Positions 1 to 11,716 are shown, counted from the first letter of the stretch. The stretch is 64,000 nt of DNA from Palaemon carinicauda (GCF_036898095.1 NC_090751.1:73843951-73907950); one strand, 5' to 3'. Numbers and translations: made by a program. Notes: a model not told the origin generated them from the sequence alone.

Positions 1-1424
1 TAGATTTTTTAAAGAAACTGTCGATAGAAAGTTGCTTGGTACGGCTTTTCAGAATTTTTCTGAAATGGGTTAAACAGACATCATCAAATTGCCAAACTAC
101 ACGGCAAACCTGAAGTTTCTGTCGGTGATACTTATCAATGAAATCAACCACGTGTTGATGCTATGCTATCATCTCTTTTATTTCAGCTGAACTAAAGATG
201 TGCTCTGCCTCCTCGATCTCTTCCGACTTACTCAACTGCACTTGGAACACATCATACTGCATGGCATGCAGCTCCTTGAGTTCCTCGGTGGTGAGCTCTT
301 CATGATGCTCCTCGACGAGTTCGGTGATGTCATCTTCATCTACCTCCAGACCCATTGACTTGCCAAGGAATACAATCTCTTCCTACGTTGTCCTCTACGG
401 CAAGCACAGGTTCAGGCTCGGGGCCAAAACCTTCAAAATCTCTTGGAGCAACAGCATCAGGCCAAAGCTTCTTCCAAGCTGAATTCAGTGTCCGACGAGT
501 TACTCCCTCACAAGCCTGATCTATGATCTTTAAGCAGTACACGATATTGAAATGGCTCCTCCAAAATTCACGCAAAGTTAAGTTGGTACTTTGCGTGACA
601 TTAAAGCACTGCTTAAATAAGTGCTTGGTGTAGAGCTTCTTGAAATTAGAGATGACTTGCTGGTCCATGGGCTGGAGGATAGGGGTGGTGTTCAGTGGAA
701 GATACAACACTCTGATGAATTTGTACTGGTCGATGATATCATCTTCGAGTCCTGGGGGGTGAGCGGGTGCATTATCCAAACAAAGCAAGCACTTCAAAGG
801 CAAATTTCTCTCCTGAACGTACTTCTTGACAGCAGGGCCGAAAACTAGGTTTACCCATTCAACAAAGATATGCCTAGTGACCCAAGCTTTAGAATTAGCA
901 TGCCACAAAACATGCAGCATGTCTTTATTAATTCTATGTTCTTTAAATGCCCTAGCGTTTTTGGAATAGTAAACCAATAACAGCTTTATTTTGCAGTACC
1001 CGCTGGCATTGGCACAAAGGGCAAGAGTCAACCGATCCTTCATAGACTTATGTCCAGGCATTTTCTTCTCTTCGGCAGTAATGTATGTTCAACTACGCAT
1101 CTTTTTCCAAAACAGATCGGTTTCATCACAGTGGAAAACTTGCTACTCTACGTAGCTTTCATCCTCCATGATCTTTTCAAACTTTTTAACAAAATCATTA
1201 GCAGCCTTGGTGTCTGAACTTGAAGCCTCTCCGTGCCGAACAACTAAATGAATCCCGGTCCCTCTCTTACATTTCTCGAACCAAAATCGAGACGCCTTGA
1301 ATTCCTCCATTGTAGGATCGGTTAAACTCTCCCCCGCGTCACCCCGAGAGCCCGCCGCCTTCAAGTCACAATAGATAGCGCTGGCCTTCTCACAAAGGAT
1401 CATTTCAGTGATCGTATCGCCAAT
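1..1424 (-). pseudogene. Tigger transposase, central and C-terminal part (DDE domain), broken
   Basis: TIGD1-like transposase. In minus-strand order: the end of the CENP-B/Tc5-type helix-turn-helix region (about 1143-1420, with KASRFWFEKC and RGTGIH); the catalytic core (336-1142) with the three acidic positions in context (HCDETDLFW, LCLDNAPAH, ILQPMDQQV); and an acidic C-terminal tail (161-355, ELVEEHHEELTTEEL) running on to the left edge (FRKILKSRTKQLSIDSFFKK). Disablements: TAG at 1143-1145 and TGA at 1089-1091, both inside one continuous frame; a frameshift near 340-370 that moves the tail to another frame; and a TAG near 160. The catalytic residues themselves are still readable. Related CENP-B-like genes have been domesticated in animals, but the broken frame argues against that here. 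Confidence 0.88.
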
Positions 1425-1812
1425 AAACGGATTTTGAGAGAAGCGAAAAATCTATTTTTGAATGAGATAGCCATGTCGTCCTGATGGAAGTTCCTATAGG
1501 GTAGCTTCCTTGGGTATATTTGACTACGGTGATATTCTCAGAGAATTTACCTTAAGGTATCCAGAATTCTAACTCCTGGAGCAAATATCCCTAAATAAAT
1601 TTAACCAGGGATATCGCATAATATCAGAGGATGTATTCTTGACTCGCCACATACCAATCTACACCCCGAACAGAATTAACACTTCGAGGGGTCAAAGTGG
1701 CAAGAAAACGAAAATGAAAATGAAAGGAGAGCCGCTAAGAAGGCACCTCTCTTATCTCGCTTCGAGTGCGTGCATAGCGCCGCCGACGGCGCCATCTGTA
1801 TTCCTTGTAGCG
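1425..1812 (-). repeat. DIRS A 3' inverted terminal repeat
   Basis: Reads as the reverse complement of 16874-17227 with a few substitutions. Shared landmarks include CATGTCGTCCTGATGGAAGT, GAATTCTAACTCCTGGAGC and the GGCGCCATCTGTATTCC edge. The outer 40 bp (AAACGGATTTTGAG followed by a GCGAAAAATCTATTTTT run) is present here but not at the 5' end, the length inequality known for DIRS1 ends. Confidence 0.88.
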
Positions 1813-1886
1813 ATACACGAGGTGCTACAGATACTGCATTATAGGGAGGGGTCGCATAGCCCTTTTTAAGAAAAAGGAAAGGCGGG

Positions 1887-1982
1887 TCCATCAGGACGAC
1901 ATGGCTATCTCACCCGAAAATAGATTTTTCGCTTCGCTCAAAATCCGTTTTTTGGGCTCAGGCCATGTTGTCCTGATGGAAG
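1887..1982 (-). other. DIRS A internal complementary region (ICR)
   Basis: This 96-bp block equals the complement of the element's right end joined to its left end. On the minus strand it runs from the CTTCCATCAGGACAACATGG end through GGCCTGAGCCC, AAAAAACGGATTTTGAGCG and CTATTTTCGGGTGAG into GCCATGTCGTCCTGATGGA. In DIRS1 the ICR is thought to template completion of the circular intermediate. Its place just inside the 3' ITR is canonical. Confidence 0.85.
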
Positions 1983-3354
1983 TATACCAGAGCATTACTG
2001 TATCTGTGGATTCTCAGATCGTGCCGTACTCTCAAGAAAGTATTTCCCGCTCAGCATAGACCTAGAGACCTAAGATGTTACCGTCATACATCATTTCATC
2101 TAAACATAGACCATGTTAGTACTTCCTGCCCCCTACAGGGAAGAGTCATACTAGACTCTGGAAAATGTCTCGAGGAGTACATATACCTATGTATGAATAA
2201 CAGACAAGCCAATATAGTGGTCTTGTGGCGGGATGTTGCAAGAACAAGCCCCACACCCTTGAATCACACTAAACAGACAAATGTCTCCTCTGCACAAACT
2301 TTCCCCTTACGTTATCATTAACCAGACTCTTAGACAAAAAGGACATTAACACAAACCATAACCTTAAAACTATATTTATGAATACCAAAACAATCACTTA
2401 ATACTAAAAAAATCACCAACCATATTCCATAACCAAAAAAATCACACTTAGCACTACAATCTTAACTTACTATATATAGAAAACACATTCTAATAACCAT
2501 ATGGAAAACAAAACTTAAAGCTAAAAAATCCCTTCTCCTCCAAACATAAACGTAATTATTATATATATTTCTGAGTGGACACCTTCGTCCACACAAGGGC
2601 CAACAGTCTTTAATTGCCCCAAAACGAGAACTTTATAGCAACCGCGACACTGACAAATGTCAACACAACTGCATTAATTAATTATGGGTCGTGAGCGTTG
2701 TCATCATAATAATCATCATCATACGTAGTCTTGTTCAACAGGCCAGGTCATCAACGCTTGGTCAATCCGAATGAGTAGTCTAACACAATTAATTACAGGC
2801 CAGGTCATCAACAATTATCCAAATCCAAGCAGTCGTGCCAAGTTCCTTATTATAGCCAAGTCGTCATCAATTACTGTCACATTCAAAGAAAATCTCTCCA
2901 AAGGAGGAATCGCAGCCTGCCAAAATAAAAAAAGAAAAACACTTACGAACACTTCTAGCTAACTGAACTATCGCACTATAATCAAAGATAAATAATAAAT
3001 TGTTCCTATCATTCACAATCACGACAAGCAAAGATAAACAAAACTGTACTTACTCAGAAAAATCAAAAACACTTCCACGCTGGTCAAAAAATAATAATCC
3101 AGCATTCAACCACACAACTGCTTCAGGACGCAGTCAATCAAAAAAAGCATTCGCTCCGAAACATTCACCACTGTCGTAACCTAACTAAAAAATGTAAACA
3201 AACAATCTCATTTGTACCAACAGTCTTTCTCACCACCAACGATCATTCTCTAACTACCACTTGCTCTTCGGCGCGCACCGCAGTCACACAAACACACACA
3301 CAAACACACACACAAACACACTCTCGCGCGATCTAGCAAAACTAAAGCAAATTA

Positions 3355-3390
<36 letters not shown>

Positions 3391-4138
3391 ATTTGGCAAA
3401 AACAAAAAATAAAAATAAAGTAAAAATAAATCCTCCACATTCTCACCCTATATTATGTAAAGCAAAGTTTGTAAAAGAGCCGCTTGCTTCGATATGAAAT
3501 ACCGACAAGTTCCCCGGTGTGCCGTTCTATTACTGGATTGGACAAAGGTTTATATCCGAATAGGAAGAAATTTGTATATCCGCCACCGTCCCTATAGGAC
3601 ATGAAGTCCTCCCTACTAGGGGAAAGCATAAACCAATGAATGTTTGCTTGTAGTAAGGAACAATTTTTAGGATTATTAATGTTAAAATTATTCATAATTT
3701 AAAGTAATGCTAAACCATTTTCTAGTAAAATGACACAGGTGAATGAGACGCAAGGTTCAAAAGAACTAGTTTATCGACAATCAATAAAAATAAAAATGGG
3801 TTAATCACCAATTATACAAATATAAGAAGTAGATAACCAACAAATAAGCATAAGGATCATAGTAAGCAGAAAAATTGTTTCATCTGAAAAGAAAGAATAT
3901 ATGCCCCACTTTTCAATATTGAGATATTAAAATCATAAAAGTCTGTCTTACTATTCAATCACACTGGCGTTGGAAACGCTTGGCACACGTGTCTGCACTT
4001 ATGCTTGGTTCACCTTTGTTTATGGAACAGTCAACGAGGAGACCTTAGTGACCTAACACTTGGTCTGTAGAACAGTCCGTGACTACACACCCACCCTTGA
4101 ATTAATCGTCCTAATTAATTTCACTGTTCCTCGCAGAA
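1983..4138 (-). other. DIRS A 3' non-coding region with an unidentified insert
   Basis: Lies between the recombinase stop and the ICR, with no convincing coding sequence. The outer parts (1983-2215 and 3450-4138) align by eye with the same regions of C and D. They share CTTCCTGCCCCCTACAGGGA near 2118 and GTAAAGCAAAGTTTG near 3457. Between them, about 2215-3450 is absent from the other copies. It is rich in A and C on the plus strand and ends in microsatellites. I do not recognise it: it could be a solo LTR or a non-autonomous element, but I could not define ends or a target duplication. Confidence 0.55.
3284..3388. repeat. CA-type and TC-type microsatellites
   Basis: CACACAAACACA-type repeats at about 3284-3321 and an uninterrupted TC tract at 3358-3388, separated by an AT-rich spacer. 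Both sit at the end of the unidentified insert in DIRS A. Confidence 0.9.
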
Positions 4139-5356
4139 TTAAAAAGTAGGTTTGACGACACTACCTACTGCTACCAGAGACCTCTTCAGTTGCTCCACTT
4201 GCTTCGCATAGTGTCTAAAGAATACTCTGGAAGACTTCCAGCCAGTGTATGAGCAGAGATGTTCGAAATCCATTTTATTAAAGAAATTTATGGATGAGGC
4301 AACTTTTCTCAGATCATGACCTGCGGGTGTACTATCTGGATCTGCTCTGCGAATAAAATAGGTGATTTTCGCCCTTAGTTGTTTCAGAGATAAATTTGAG
4401 CCTGATGTTTCTCCCCTAAACAGCTGACCTCCCCTAAAGTCTGAAGTCCTACGAAGATAGACCTTTAGGTACTCCACTGGACATAGAGATGCATCTTCTT
4501 TCAGAGGGCAGATTCTCCAGGGATCCCAACTGTTGGTGGGTAGCTCGTTCTTGGCAAGAAACGTTGGGTCCGGAAAAAGGTTTAGTTCTCCCCCATCTAA
4601 GAACTGAACATGACCCTCCTCTCTCGAGAGGGCTACTATTTCACTAACTCTAACCCCCGAAGCGAGTGCAAACATAAATATAACTTTTTGGGTCAAATCC
4701 TTTAAAGCACACTCCTCATTGTTCATCAGCGAAGCAAAATGAAGAACCTTATCCAGAGACCATGAAATGGGTTTCGGAGGTGATGATGGTCTGAGCCTAG
4801 CACAGGCCTTCGAAATTTTGTTAAAAATGTCGTTAGAGAGGTCGACCTGGAAGGCATATAGAATAGGTCTTGTCAAGGCGGACTTACACGTTGATATTGT
4901 GTTGGCTGCTAAACCTTGACCATGGAGGTGGATGAAGAATGATAAGCAGAAGTCTGTCGAGATCTTTTGTGGATTCTTCGCCTTGACAAAGGACACCCAC
5001 TTCCTCCATGATGACTCATATTGTCTTCTGGTGAATTTGGACTTATATTCCTCTAAAAAGTCTCTACTGTCTCTTGATATCCCGAAACGTTTTCTCACTG
5101 CTAGGGAGAGAAAACCATGAGCTGCAGGTTCCGGGTTTTCTGTGATGAAGCACAGACAGTCGACTTCTGAACTCGCTGAGTCAAAACTGGATCCGGTAGC
5201 GGTAGAAACTTCAGCTGTAGTTCTAATGCCAGAGGGAACCATACGCTGTTCGGCCACTTGTGAGGCACTATTGCCACTTTTCCCTTGAAAGATCTCAGTT
5301 TGTTGAGGACCCTCAATAGAAGGTTGTGAGGAGGGAACGGGTAAATCCTGGACCAT
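4139..5356 (-). CDS. DIRS A ORF3: tyrosine recombinase (open frame)
   Basis: 405-residue open frame from the ATG at 5356 to TAA at 4139. It would insert the circular double-stranded DNA copy of the element into the genome. Catalytic motifs of the lambda-integrase family are visible in order: Arg in LASGVRVSEIVAL, His-x-x-Arg in GHDLRKVASS, Trp in YTGWKSS and the nucleophile Tyr in VFFRHYAKQ. The N-terminal third has a core-binding-like segment (RRQYESSWRKWVSFVKAK). I chose the ATG at 5356 because the same Met (context EQM) occurs at the equivalent place in C, D, E and F. The first 256 nt overlap the end of ORF2 in a different frame. The frame stays open upstream only because of the 439-bp duplication in ORF2. 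This is the best-preserved recombinase in the window. Confidence 0.88.
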   Translation of the reverse strand: MVQDLPVPSSQPSIEGPQQTEIFQGKSGNSASQVAEQRMVPSGIRTTAEVSTATGSSFDSASSEVDCLCFITENPEPAAHGFLSLAVRKRFGISRDSRDFLEEYKSKFTRRQYESSWRKWVSFVKAKNPQKISTDFCLSFFIHLHGQGLAANTISTCKSALTRPILYAFQVDLSNDIFNKISKACARLRPSSPPKPISWSLDKVLHFASLMNNEECALKDLTQKVIFMFALASGVRVSEIVALSREEGHVQFLDGGELNLFPDPTFLAKNELPTNSWDPWRICPLKEDASLCPVEYLKVYLRRTSDFRGGQLFRGETSGSNLSLKQLRAKITYFIRRADPDSTPAGHDLRKVASSINFFNKMDFEHLCSYTGWKSSRVFFRHYAKQVEQLKRSLVAVGSVVKPTF

Positions 5357-6787
5357 CTGTTCCAGTCGAGGGACATAGCGTCCACTGCTTCCACTAGGGG
5401 ATCCTCGTACGGGGACAAGTAGAGAGGTAACTTCTTGTTGTCTTTCGTCGCAATGAGGTCTATCTGCAGCTCTGGGACTTGACTCAAGATGAAAGAGAAT
5501 GATCCTGCGTCTAGGGACCATTCTGACTTTATCGGTGTGAGCCTGGATAGAGCGTCCGCCGCCACATTGCTGACTCCTTGAAGGTGAACTGCTGACAAGT
5601 GCCATCTCTTCTTCTCCACTAGCCGGATGATGTCCAACATCACTTGGTTGATTTGAGGTGACCTCGATCCTTGTCGATTCAGGCATCTCACTATCAACTC
5701 GCTGTCTAGTACCAATCTTATGTGGATCGAGTGGCGAGGGGAGATTTTCTTCAATGTAAGAAGTACTTCCATGGCTTCCAGAAAGTTTATGTGAAATTTC
5801 TTGAATAGGTTGGACCAGGTTCCTTGGGCCTTCTTCCGGTGAGAATGACTTCCCCAAGTAGAGAGGTAACTTCTTGTTGTCTTTCGTCGCAATGAGGTCT
5901 ATCTGCAGCTCTGGGACTTGACTCAAGATGAAAGAGAATGATCCTGCGTCTAGGGACCATTCTGACTTTATCGGTGTGAGCCTGGATAGAGCGTCCGCCG
6001 CCACATTGCTGACTCCTTGAAGGTGAACTGCTGACAAGTGCCATCTCTTCTTCTCCACTAGCCGGATGATGTCCAACATCACTTGGTTGATTTGAGGTGA
6101 CCTCGATCCTTGTCGATTCAGGCATCTCACTATCAACTCGCTGTCTAGTACCAATCTTATGTGGATCGAGTGGCGGGGGGAGATTTTCTTCAATGTAAGA
6201 AGTACTTCCATGGCTTCCAGAAAGTTTATGTGAAATTTCTTGAATAGGTTGGACCAGGTTCCTTGGGCCTTCTTCCGGTGAGAATGACTTCCCCATCCTT
6301 CCTTCGAGGCGTCTGTATGAATAGTCATAGAGGGGGGAGGAGGCTGAAGAAGCCCCGATTCCTTCAGTTGTTTGGCTTTGGACCATGGCTTGAGAAGCGT
6401 TCGCAGACGAGTCGGTATTGGTCTTATCAGATCTCTTCATGCGTTTGATGCATATTTTCTCAAAACTCCGGTTGCATCCTTTAGCTGTTCTCTTAGCACT
6501 GGGTCTGTTACTGAGGCAAACTGGAGAGAGCCCAGCACTCTCTCCTGTTCGCGTCTTGATATCCTTTTGGAATCAAGAAATCTCTTGACAGAACCTGCTA
6601 TTTCTTTCCTTTTCTTTGCAGGGATGGAAAGTTGGTGTGACAGTAAGTCCCAGTGGATTCCCAGCCACTGAAACTTTTGAGATGGAGAAAGCCGAGACTT
6701 TTTTCTGTTGATCTTGAAACCTAGATGTTTGAGGAACTGGATCACCTGTTGGGAAGTTTGCATGCACTCTGTCTTGGATGCTGGCCA
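5101..6787 (-). pseudogene. DIRS A ORF2, second part: RT end, RNase H and methyltransferase-like region
   Basis: Continues the RT gene after the Gypsy-2 insertion. 6787-6437 is the RT thumb/connection region (FLKHLGFKIN, FQWLGIHWDL, LGSLQFASVT), ending at a TGA at 6437 where element C has an Arg codon (ASNARRDL), so probably CGA to TGA. Then comes RNase H (MTIHTDASKEGWG near 6328) with the second motif LDSELIVRC, and the DIRS methyltransferase-like region (QIDLIATKDNKKLP, EAVDAMSLDWNRW, HKWPNSVWFPL), ending at 5101. A 439-bp tandem duplication (5418-6295) shifts the frame. The gene cannot make a full product. Confidence 0.85.
5418..6295. repeat. 439-bp tandem duplication inside DIRS A ORF2
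   Basis: Two adjacent copies, 5418-5856 and 5857-6295. I saw one difference between them, GCGAGGGGAG versus GCGGGGGGAG. The unit covers the RNase H second half and the start of the methyltransferase-like region. 439 is not a multiple of three, so the duplication breaks the ORF2 frame while leaving ORF3 open. Near-identity points to a recent event. Confidence 0.92.
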
Positions 6788-7267
6788 TTTTATGTATGAC
6801 TTTGGTAGGAAGTTCTATTAACCATAATAATTACCTGGAACATAGATAAAATTGTTAGTAATTATTTCTCAGCTGATCCCATCTTTTGTTGTCAATTTTT
6901 CTTGGTGGGATTTAATAATACATTGCTGTTCTTAAAATACAAGTTTAATGATATTTATGACTACATGGCTCTTTGACAGCTGACTCCTAAGTGTGTGTGG
7001 AGCGTCATACACAATCTGACAAAACCAAAATATTTCTAAACAAAAGAGCATCGCACTGAAAAGACTTAAATCCTACTCCAGTACAAAACTATAAAGAATT
7101 ACATCCTATCTTTGAGGTAATCAACAAATGTTTGAAACCTAATACCAAAATAAATCATTACACTTATGTACAAAGCATAACATGTTTTATTCATGCAATA
7201 TGATGCAATGTTGCACAATACCTGTAACACTTGAAACAATATAGTACATTATTACAATAATACATAA
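6788..7267 (-). repeat. Gypsy-2 3' LTR
   Basis: About 480 bp, homologous to 11717-12202 and, in reverse, to the Gypsy-1 LTRs. Next to it on the element's internal side is the purine-rich tract (minus strand AAGAGGGAGGAGAC). The LTR edge here lacks the TG of the family's TGTTATG start, a small deletion. Confidence 0.88.
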
Positions 7268-7302
7268 GTCTCCTCCCTCTTAACTTGACATTGTAGAAAT
7301 CT

Positions 7303-10300
7303 TCATAAATCTAATCTCTCAGGGGGCTTTCCTCTGTTAATCCTATTAGGAAGAACTTTAACCTCAACTTGTACTGGTACATGATTTGGTTCTGAATCTA
7401 AATTTGATGTTGGACCATCTTGGTTAATATTTGACTTATTTGATCTAACTACTTCTTCAAGTTTCTCATCTCTAACATTCACATGCTCTACTGTCTTTCT
7501 GTTTAATGGCCGTAATTGATCAACATAACGTTTTACAACATCATCACCAACACGAACATCATAATGTAAATTTCCTATCTCTCTTACAATCTCTCCTGGT
7601 ACCCACTTCTCTGGAGTGTTGTACGATCTTACCATGATATCAGACAAAGGTAAAAAATGTCTTACATTAGGAAGCTTTACTACTTTTTTATACCCTTTAT
7701 CTTCTAAATCACTTTGCAAACTTGGATACAACAAATCTAACTTACACCTTATCCTCCTCCCCATCAACAAATTTGAGGGTGTCACGCCTGTTGTGCTGTG
7801 CGGCGTTGTTCTATAAGACAATAAAAATTTTGACACATGCAAAAATATATTACCTGAATTTGCTTTTCTACACTTCATATTGTGTTTAAACGTTTGGACA
7901 AATCTTTCAGCCTCTCCATTAGTAGATGGATGATATGTAGCTGAAAATGTATGCTTTATACCATTAACATTACAAAATTCTTTAAACTCTTGTGAGGTAA
8001 ATTGTGGATCATTATTAGTAACAATTCTTTCTGGAATACCGTGCGTTGAAAAAATTTGCATTAATTCTTTTATTGTGGCGTAAGACATTGTTGTCTTCAT
8101 TGGGATAATTTCTGGCCACTTACTGTAAGCATCTACTACTATCAAAAACAAGTAATTTAAAAAAGGACCTGCAAAATCTATATGCACTCTTTGCCATGGA
8201 TACCTGGGTAACTCCCACGGGTGCATTCTAGCAAATTGAGGATTGTTCTGTTGCATAACACAATTCATACAATTCTTTATATAAGATTCCACATCTTTAT
8301 CTACACCTGGCCACCATACAAAAGTTCTCGCAATTGACTTTGATCTTACAATACCTTGGTGATCAGCATGTATTTCAGACAAAACCTTATTTCTCAGTGA
8401 ATTAGGAATAACTACCCTTGAACCTCTCATCACTATTCCTTGTGTTACACTCAGTTCATACCATATATCCTTATACGGTTTACAATTTTCCTCCTTTCCA
8501 CATAAGTCCCTACCTGTCATTAAACTCTCCAAACCTTACTAAGTACTGGGTCTCTCTTGGTACTGTGTGCTACATCTTTTGCAGTTATTGGTACATCATA
8601 TAAAGAAATTAACAGAACACTGTCATCATACTCTTCTGGAGCTTTATCTACGGGTAATCTGGATAAAGCATCTGCATTACCCATGTTTGATGTTGAACGG
8701 TATTCTATATCATAGTGGTACGCTGCTAACGTAATTGCCCAACGTTGTAGTCTTGCAGCTACCAACGTAGGTAAACTTGCTTTTGGACCCAATATTGCTA
8801 ATAAAGGTTTATGATCTGTAACAAGTGTGAACTCTTTCCTACCATAAAGATACATATGGAATTTTTTAACTCCATAAACTAATGCTAAACCTTCCTTTTC
8901 TATTTGAGAGTAATTCCTTTCTGCCTTGTTCAATACTCTAGAAGTGAATGCAATTGGTTTTTCTGTTCCATCTGGCATTACATGAGATAATACTGCACCT
9001 AAACCTATGTTTGATGCATCACATACTAATTTAACTGGTAAATCTATTTGATAATGTACTAAGAATGTAGATGATGTTATTTCCTGTTTGATTCTTTCAA
9101 AAGATTCCTGACATTCTTTTGACCACTTCCATTCTACACCCTTATTCAACAGATTATACAATGGATGTGCAACTGTAGACAAATTCCGAATGATATTCCC
9201 ATAAAATGTTACTAAACCTAAAAATGATTGTAATTCTTTAACATTTACTGGCACTTTTGTTGATTGTACAGCTTTAATCTTCTCTTTAGTTTTGTGAATA
9301 CCCTTGCCATTTATTACAAAACCTAAGTATTCCACTGAATCATCTTCTAAAATAAATTTGCTCTTATTTACTCTAATATTATGTTCCTTCAACTTCCTCA
9401 GAACTGTTCGCAATCTTTCTCTATGTTCTCGTGTGTCTTTACCAGCAATTAAAATATCATCTATAAAAATGAATACTCCTTGCATTCCTGAAAAAATCTT
9501 ATCCATAGTTTGTTGCCATATAGCTGGACTTCTGCAACTCCATAAGGTAATCTCTTTGGTCTAAACAAACCTAAGGATGTATTTACTGTACATAATTCTT
9601 GTGAAGTTTCATCCATGGGAAGCTGTTGAAATGCTTGTCTTAAATCTAATTTAGAAAAAATACTGCATCCTGACATAGTTGCAAACATGTCTTTCGGATT
9701 TGGTAAGGGATGTTGAGCTACTTGCAGTTGTGGATTTAACGTTACTTTGTAATCTCCACATAACTTTCCTTCACAATAGGAACCTAATGGTGTAGCCCAA
9801 TCTGAATATGTAACCCTTTCCCAGGAACCTTCATTTTCTAATCTCCTGATTTCTGTTTCAACTGCACTTTTCAATGCATACGGTACTGGTCTGGGAGCAC
9901 AAAATCTAGGAGAACTGTCAGGTTTCAAAACTAAAATTGCCTTTGCGTTCTTTACTGTACCTATTTTATCTTCAAATACGTCTTGAAACTCTGATATGAT
10001 ATTATCCATAGATACTTCTTTTTTGTTTTCCTCTTGTCTACCTGTAACCTTCAAAATACTAGGCCAATCTAACTTCAAATACTGTAGCCAATCTAAACCT
10101 AGCAAAGTTTGTCCATTACCTTTTACTACTGTTAATGGCATTCCCTCTAATTTCTGTTCTTTGTACTGTACTTCTACGTTCGAAGCACCTCTTACCTGAA
10201 TATCAAAACCATTATAACCTTTCAAAACTCTATTTGTACCTTCTAATAACAAATTAGGAATGCTTTTAACCGTTTTCTCAGACATAATTGATACATCGGC

Positions 10301-10462
10301 TGCTATGTCAACTTGCATCAAAATTGGTTTACCATTTATTATTACTTCTACCATGATATGTTTCTTTGCACCTTTGTTGACTGAATTAATGCGAAATGCA
10401 AAATCAGTTTCTGACCTAACCTGATTATCATGAACATTTTCCTCATTATTCTCTTGACCCAT
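7303..10462 (-). pseudogene. Gypsy-2 pol: protease, reverse transcriptase, RNase H, integrase, broken
   Basis: Aspartic protease region at the start (MQVDIAADVSIM; Gypsy-1 has VDTAADVSIM, so the usual D-T position reads D-I here). RT: YPLPN-like AQHPLPNPKDM, FSKLDLRQAFQQL and the catalytic box FIDDILIAG. RNase H: LVCDASNIGLGAVLS and VTDHKPLL. Integrase: zinc-binding HADHQG with CMNC, first Asp in HIDFAGPF, Glu in TNGEAERF. The second integrase Asp is lost: VTNNDPQF here against VTDNGPQF in Gypsy-1. Frameshifts lie near 9530 (frame lost after LPYGVA) and near 8520-8532. A short deletion near 9770 removes about 11 residues found in Gypsy-1. It cannot encode a working polyprotein. Confidence 0.9.
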
Positions 10463-10495
10463 AGTATCAACTGTAGCATTTATTTTCTTTGTGTA

Positions 10496-11329
10496 CTATT
10501 TAGGGAATCTACAAGCAGTTGCAAAATGACCCATCTTTCTGCAATTCTGGCATGTCTGTCCAGTAGCAGGGCATTTCTTTGCTTCGTATGCAAGATGATC
10601 CGTTTTACCACACCTATAACACTTGGGTTTTTCCTGTTGTTTCTGTGTATAAGCCTGATTCTGATATTTATGAACATTAGTGTTAGGCACTTTTCTATGA
10701 CTAGGCTTTGACATATTCCTTCTCTGATTCTCATTGGTTTTCCACTTAGAACTTACTGTATTAATTTTAGAATTTTCCATTCTATTGCTTGTAGAACTAC
10801 CTATTATGTTACTTGGCCTATTTGATGTTTCTAAAGCTCTGCCTTTTATCAATACCTTTTCTAATGTTAAATCTTTATCTTGCAATAATTTCTTTCTTAG
10901 CTCTTCTGATGTGCAATGTGCAATTACTTGATCTATGATAACATTTTCTAACTCTAGAAATTCACATGAAACGGCTAAATTCTTTAGTCTAGTCACAAAT
11001 GCATCTAAACTTTCATTTTCTTTCTGATAAGCCTGCGCTGAAAACTGGTATCTTTCAAAAATTTTATTGACCTGAGGAGCAAAATATGTGGTAAGAGCCT
11101 TAATTGCAGCTTCACTTGTGTCATCTGTAGGCTGCAAAGTCTTAAACACTTCCCGAACTTCCCTACCTGCTGTATGAAGTAATAATGCCTTCTTTTGGGC
11201 ATCCTTCATGTTCCCTAATGCTTCTAAATAAATCTTAAATTCCTCACACCACTGTTGCCATCGTGTTACAACAGAATTGGGCTCAGCAGTGATGCTGAAA
11301 CGTTCAGGGTGTTCTATATCAAAAGGCAT
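10496..11329 (-). pseudogene. Gypsy-2 gag with two zinc knuckles
   Basis: 277-codon frame from the ATG at 11329. The N-terminal capsid-like part (RWQQWCEEFKIYLEALG, HTAGREVREVFKTL) resembles retrotransposon gag families. The C-terminus has two CCHC-type knuckles: CYRCGKTDHLAYEAKKC, with unusual spacing, and CQNCRKMGHFATAC. The frame stops at a TAG (10496-10498), where Gypsy-1 has a CAG codon and reads on into the protease. The family therefore probably made one gag-pol frame, and this stop looks like a C-to-T change. Confidence 0.88.
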
Positions 11330-11600
11330 TTTGAGTCTTACCTTTATACCTAAAGTAGGTTAAGCTACTGTTCTGCAGTCACAAGTTTACTTCTTACCTG
11401 TTTTGTAGCCTACCCAACTTTAAATTTCACCCTTTCATGTTTTGTTTGTTTGATGAAATTCCTGTTCTGCTGCTTGTACAATCTTCATTGGGCGATTTTC
11501 CTCTTGTCCCTTAATGTACATAAGGACCTTCTCTTGTGCTGGCCGTCCTTCTACATAAGGCCCAATGTTTCTTCTGTGTGTTTTCGTCCTCCTGGGCGTC
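11330..11600 (-). other. Gypsy-2 untranslated leader
   Basis: About 270 bp between the repeated primer-binding block and gag, with no coding signal. It aligns by eye with the Gypsy-1 leader (46804-47065), including the AAAGTTGGGTAGG phrase on the minus strand. Confidence 0.7.
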
Positions 11601-11716
11601 GCCAATTTTTATGTATGACTTTGGTAGGAAGTTCTATTAACCATAATAATTACCTGGGACATACATGAAGAATTGTTAGTAATTATTTCTCAGCTGATCC
11701 CATCCTCGTCGCCAAT
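11601..11716 (-). repeat. Repeated LTR-end plus primer-binding block of Gypsy-2
   Basis: The last roughly 100 bp of the LTR and the following TTGGCGACG are repeated with a 110-bp period: minus-strand TTGGCGACG ends at 11601 and again at 11711. TTGGCGACG begins with TGG, as expected for a primer-binding site pairing with a tRNA CCA end. The same arrangement is in Gypsy-1, so it is a family trait. Confidence 0.75.

Noticed and set aside
1..1424. Domesticated host gene of the CENP-B/TIGD type
   Set aside because: Stops and frameshifts, typical transposon ends, and disruption by DIRS A indicate a dead transposon.
1639..1891. Short ORFs in the DIRS A ITR
   Set aside because: The ITRs of other copies do not keep these frames open.
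4139..6328. A single 729-codon gene
   Set aside because: Only the last 405 codons are recombinase. The rest is ORF2 read in frames exposed by the 439-bp duplication.
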